From Eutreptiella sp. 'Long Island Sound 2002' (Eukaryota; Euglenozoa; Euglenophyceae; Eutreptiales; Eutreptiaceae), in NCBI GenBank assembly GCA_964036045.1, contig OZ038384.1:96299974-96363973 (forward strand): a stretch of 64,000 bases of DNA. Reading direction: 5' to 3'. This document shows positions 62,044 to 64,000 of the stretch, in pieces (within the stretch, counting starts at the first letter, position 1; the number at the start of each line of letters is the position of its first letter). Position numbers and translations under genes: made by a program. The notes below the pieces were generated by a model that searched no databases, was not told the DNA's origin, and saw nothing but the letters and a program-made list of their open reading frames with translations.

Positions 62044-64000
62044 TTAGTTTCGCTTCTTACGCTGGGACATAGTCTCAGCACGGGTTAGGAGCTGCCCCTC
62101 GTTGTTCTCAACGAGGTAAGTGCGGAAGATGGGGTTGATACTCCCATCTGGTTGTATGAAGGCTGACATAGGTTCCCAGGTCGCCTCAGACAACCCATAG
62201 CCATCCCACAGGGTAAGAAATTTCGAGCCCTGTTTATACTCGCGGCGAGCAATACCTGCAACCACGTAGTAACCATCGACTGCCATCTCATCGACAGTCA
62301 TCTCTTCGAGTTCGTCTGCCTCCTCTGGACTGGCAGCGTTCTCTAGGTCTATACGTTCAATCTCACTGTCGCTGAGGCGCCACTCATCCCAAGACAAGTC
62401 GTCAGGGGAGTGATAGTGCCTCAACTGCTTAGGTGCACACAGCAGTTCACCACCTAGACGTGGACTGCACCTGACATGGATCCTGGATCCATCTATCCAG
62501 ATGATACGATAGGGTCCAAAGTAAGGGTCCTGTAGGCAGTTACGTGGCCAGGAGGGTAGGCGTGAATGGTGTACCAAAACAAGGTCACCAACCTTGAAGC
62601 TGGCAGGTCGCCGTAGGCGGTTCCGTCGGCTCTGTTCACGGTGACGAATGTGCCTCAGGTTAGTACCAGCCTGGTTAGCCAGAGACTGCTTGTGTTCCAG
62701 CCAATCTCCCACAGGGCTCTTGAAGTCTTCAGGAAAGGGGGTTTTGAAGAACCAAGCAGGTCGTCCTCCATGGAACAGTTCGTGGGGGGTGAAACCCGTA
62801 GAAGAGCTCCGCTGTGGGTTCATGGACAGCACTGCCCAGGGCACTAGGCGTACCCAGTCCTTGGTGCGCTCCTGTTTCATCAGGATTCTTAAGTTTTGCT
62901 CCACCACACGGTTCTGTCTCTCACAGAGAGGGTTAGACGTGTGGGTATAGGGCACACCTGTGGTTACCTCCACGTTGAGGGCATTTAGCACTCGTTTGTA
63001 CCACCCAGTGTCACTGCGGATGCGTACATCCTCATCAGAGTGCACCTGCTTAGGTGCTCCATAGGGTTCGAACCATTGTTCGACCAACATTTTCACAGTC
63101 TGCTCACCTGTGATTTTCTTATTGCAAGGGAACACACGGGTGAAGCGAGATAGACCACAGGTGACCACGAGGCAACTATCATAGCCGCCAAAGCGTGGTA
63201 GGCCGTGGATGAAATCCACGTAGAGAAGAGAGTTAGCACAATAGGGTATGGGTAAGCTGGAGATCAGGCCCCTATCCCTACTGTCGCTCTGCTTGCTGGC
63301 ATGACAGCCACAAGCATCCACAATGGTCTGCATACGCGACCTCAGTTCAGTCAGGGTTAGACTAGAGTAGAAACACTCACGGAAGAAGTCCACTGAGCGA
63401 TTAGCGCCAGTGTGACCAGAACTGAGATGGGACCACTGTAGGCACCCATCCAGTCGTGCCTCAGGCACAACAATTCGGTCCTCGTAGAAGAGGTACTGAT
63501 TGTTTTTATACCACTGGTGCCCGTCAATGACACGGGGTTCGAGACCAGTGCTGAGGGTTTGGAGAATTTCTTTATACTCTGACTGATAGTCGGTTAGACT
63601 CCAACCCTCCAGGATTCCGGCAGTGCGCATGGACAGGTCAAGCTGGACATCCATACGCTGGAAAGCCTCTTTGGCGAGCGCCTCAGAGCTCTCACCAATA
63701 AGCGCATCGAAGTTGTTGCGCGATATATAGTCAGACAGTTCATTCTTAATCCCGGGGATATGATGCACTGTCAGCCTGAACTGGCTCAGGTAAGTCCACC
63801 ACCGTTTTAGCTTTGCTTTCTCTGGTGGTGGGCCCTTCTGAAAAGACTCCACAGGCTCCTGGTCACACAGCCAGACAATAGGGTTAGATCCCAGGAGTCG
63901 GGATTGTGACGATAGCACCAACATACCGGCCTGGAGTTCCTGGTCATAGGTGCTGTAGTTGGAACGTGCTTGGTTCCATTTCCAGTTCCAGTGTCCTAGT
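62044..64000 (-). CDS. pol: pol of element 2: RNase H end, integrase, chromodomain (partial, intact)
   Basis: Open from the window edge to TAA at 62044-62046, more than 640 codons; the N-terminal part is missing only because the window ends. RNase H residues WLCDQEPV and LSDYISRN are present. The integrase zinc head (HLSSGH, CGCH), the D-D-E core (LYVDFIHG, VHSDEDVRI, NPLCERQNRVVEQ) and the tail YFGPYRI follow. The chromodomain GYYVVAGIARREYKQGSKFL, TLWDGYGLSEATWEPMSAF is followed by about 35 more residues ending in a basic RKKRN. Chromodomains of this kind are known to guide integration to particular histone marks. Confidence 0.95.
   Translation of the reverse strand, partial: LGHWNWKWNQARSNYSTYDQELQAGMLVLSSQSRLLGSNPIVWLCDQEPVESFQKGPPPEKAKLKRWWTYLSQFRLTVHHIPGIKNELSDYISRNNFDALIGESSEALAKEAFQRMDVQLDLSMRTAGILEGWSLTDYQSEYKEILQTLSTGLEPRVIDGHQWYKNNQYLFYEDRIVVPEARLDGCLQWSHLSSGHTGANRSVDFFRECFYSSLTLTELRSRMQTIVDACGCHASKQSDSRDRGLISSLPIPYCANSLLYVDFIHGLPRFGGYDSCLVVTCGLSRFTRVFPCNKKITGEQTVKMLVEQWFEPYGAPKQVHSDEDVRIRSDTGWYKRVLNALNVEVTTGVPYTHTSNPLCERQNRVVEQNLRILMKQERTKDWVRLVPWAVLSMNPQRSSSTGFTPHELFHGGRPAWFFKTPFPEDFKSPVGDWLEHKQSLANQAGTNLRHIRHREQSRRNRLRRPASFKVGDLVLVHHSRLPSWPRNCLQDPYFGPYRIIWIDGSRIHVRCSPRLGGELLCAPKQLRHYHSPDDLSWDEWRLSDSEIERIDLENAASPEEADELEEMTVDEMAVDGYYVVAGIARREYKQGSKFLTLWDGYGLSEATWEPMSAFIQPDGSINPIFRTYLVENNEGQLLTRAETMSQRKKRN

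Larger units (their letters stand above)
58816..64000 (-). mobile_element. Second Ty3/gypsy-type retrotransposon (element 2), cut by the window edge
   Basis: Same family as element 1 and same orientation: 3' LTR, polypurine tract, 2.5-kb non-coding region, then pol. The 5' part lies beyond position 64000. Its visible pol is free of the frameshifts and stops seen in element 1. The left target duplication would be AAGCA (58811-58815); its partner is outside. Confidence 0.93.

Overview
The window is nuclear DNA from a eukaryote. Protein-coding similarity is cut into short exons bounded by GT-AG splice sites, one recognisable gene spans at least 16 kb of mostly intron, and there are LTR retrotransposons, hAT-type inverted-repeat elements and short CCCTAA (TTAGGG-type) tracts. 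The lineage cannot be fixed from the sequence. A large-genome alga or other protist fits the intron size, the many G/C homopolymers and the mix of repeats, but that is inference.

0-11.3 kb is GC-rich and holds exons of a family I do not recognise. At least two copies of the same gene lie on opposite strands (minus strand about 11.2 to 7.03 kb; plus strand about 0.78 to 1.28 kb). Further related or degenerate pieces lie at 4.88-5.06 kb (minus) and 3.64-3.92 kb (plus). Other coding-looking exons (0.21-0.57, 1.69-1.95, 8.06-8.28 kb) may belong to the same genes. A roughly 100-bp repeat starting with GGATTT units is scattered among them, and a 574-bp inverted-repeat element with an 8-bp target duplication lies at 2.4-3.0 kb.

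11.3-16.3 kb has no gene I can support, only microsatellites and AT-richer sequence. 16.3-32.5 kb is a plus-strand calpain-type cysteine protease gene. Nine exons join in phase and carry the catalytic Cys, His and Asn. Its introns hold many transposable elements: a repeat bounded at both ends by telomere-like tracts (two copies), inverted-repeat elements with 8-bp duplications, a pair of 365-bp elements with crossed target duplications, and a TTAA-flanked element just before exon 9. 33.3-40.2 kb has several plus-strand exon candidates (a coiled coil, and Val/Pro/Tyr-rich exons resembling cortical cytoskeletal proteins) plus a decayed hAT transposon that a second element has entered. 40.2-47.2 kb has no confident gene.

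47.2-64 kb is two neighbouring Ty3/gypsy-type retrotransposons on the minus strand. Element 1 (47193-58357) is complete with two 710-bp LTRs, a 5-bp target duplication, an initiator-Met-type primer site and a polypurine tract, but gag and pol carry frameshifts and stops. Element 2 starts at 58816 and runs off the right edge with an undamaged pol 3' part. Both encode a chromodomain at the C terminus of integrase and have an unusually long non-coding region (over 2.5 kb) between pol and the 3' LTR.
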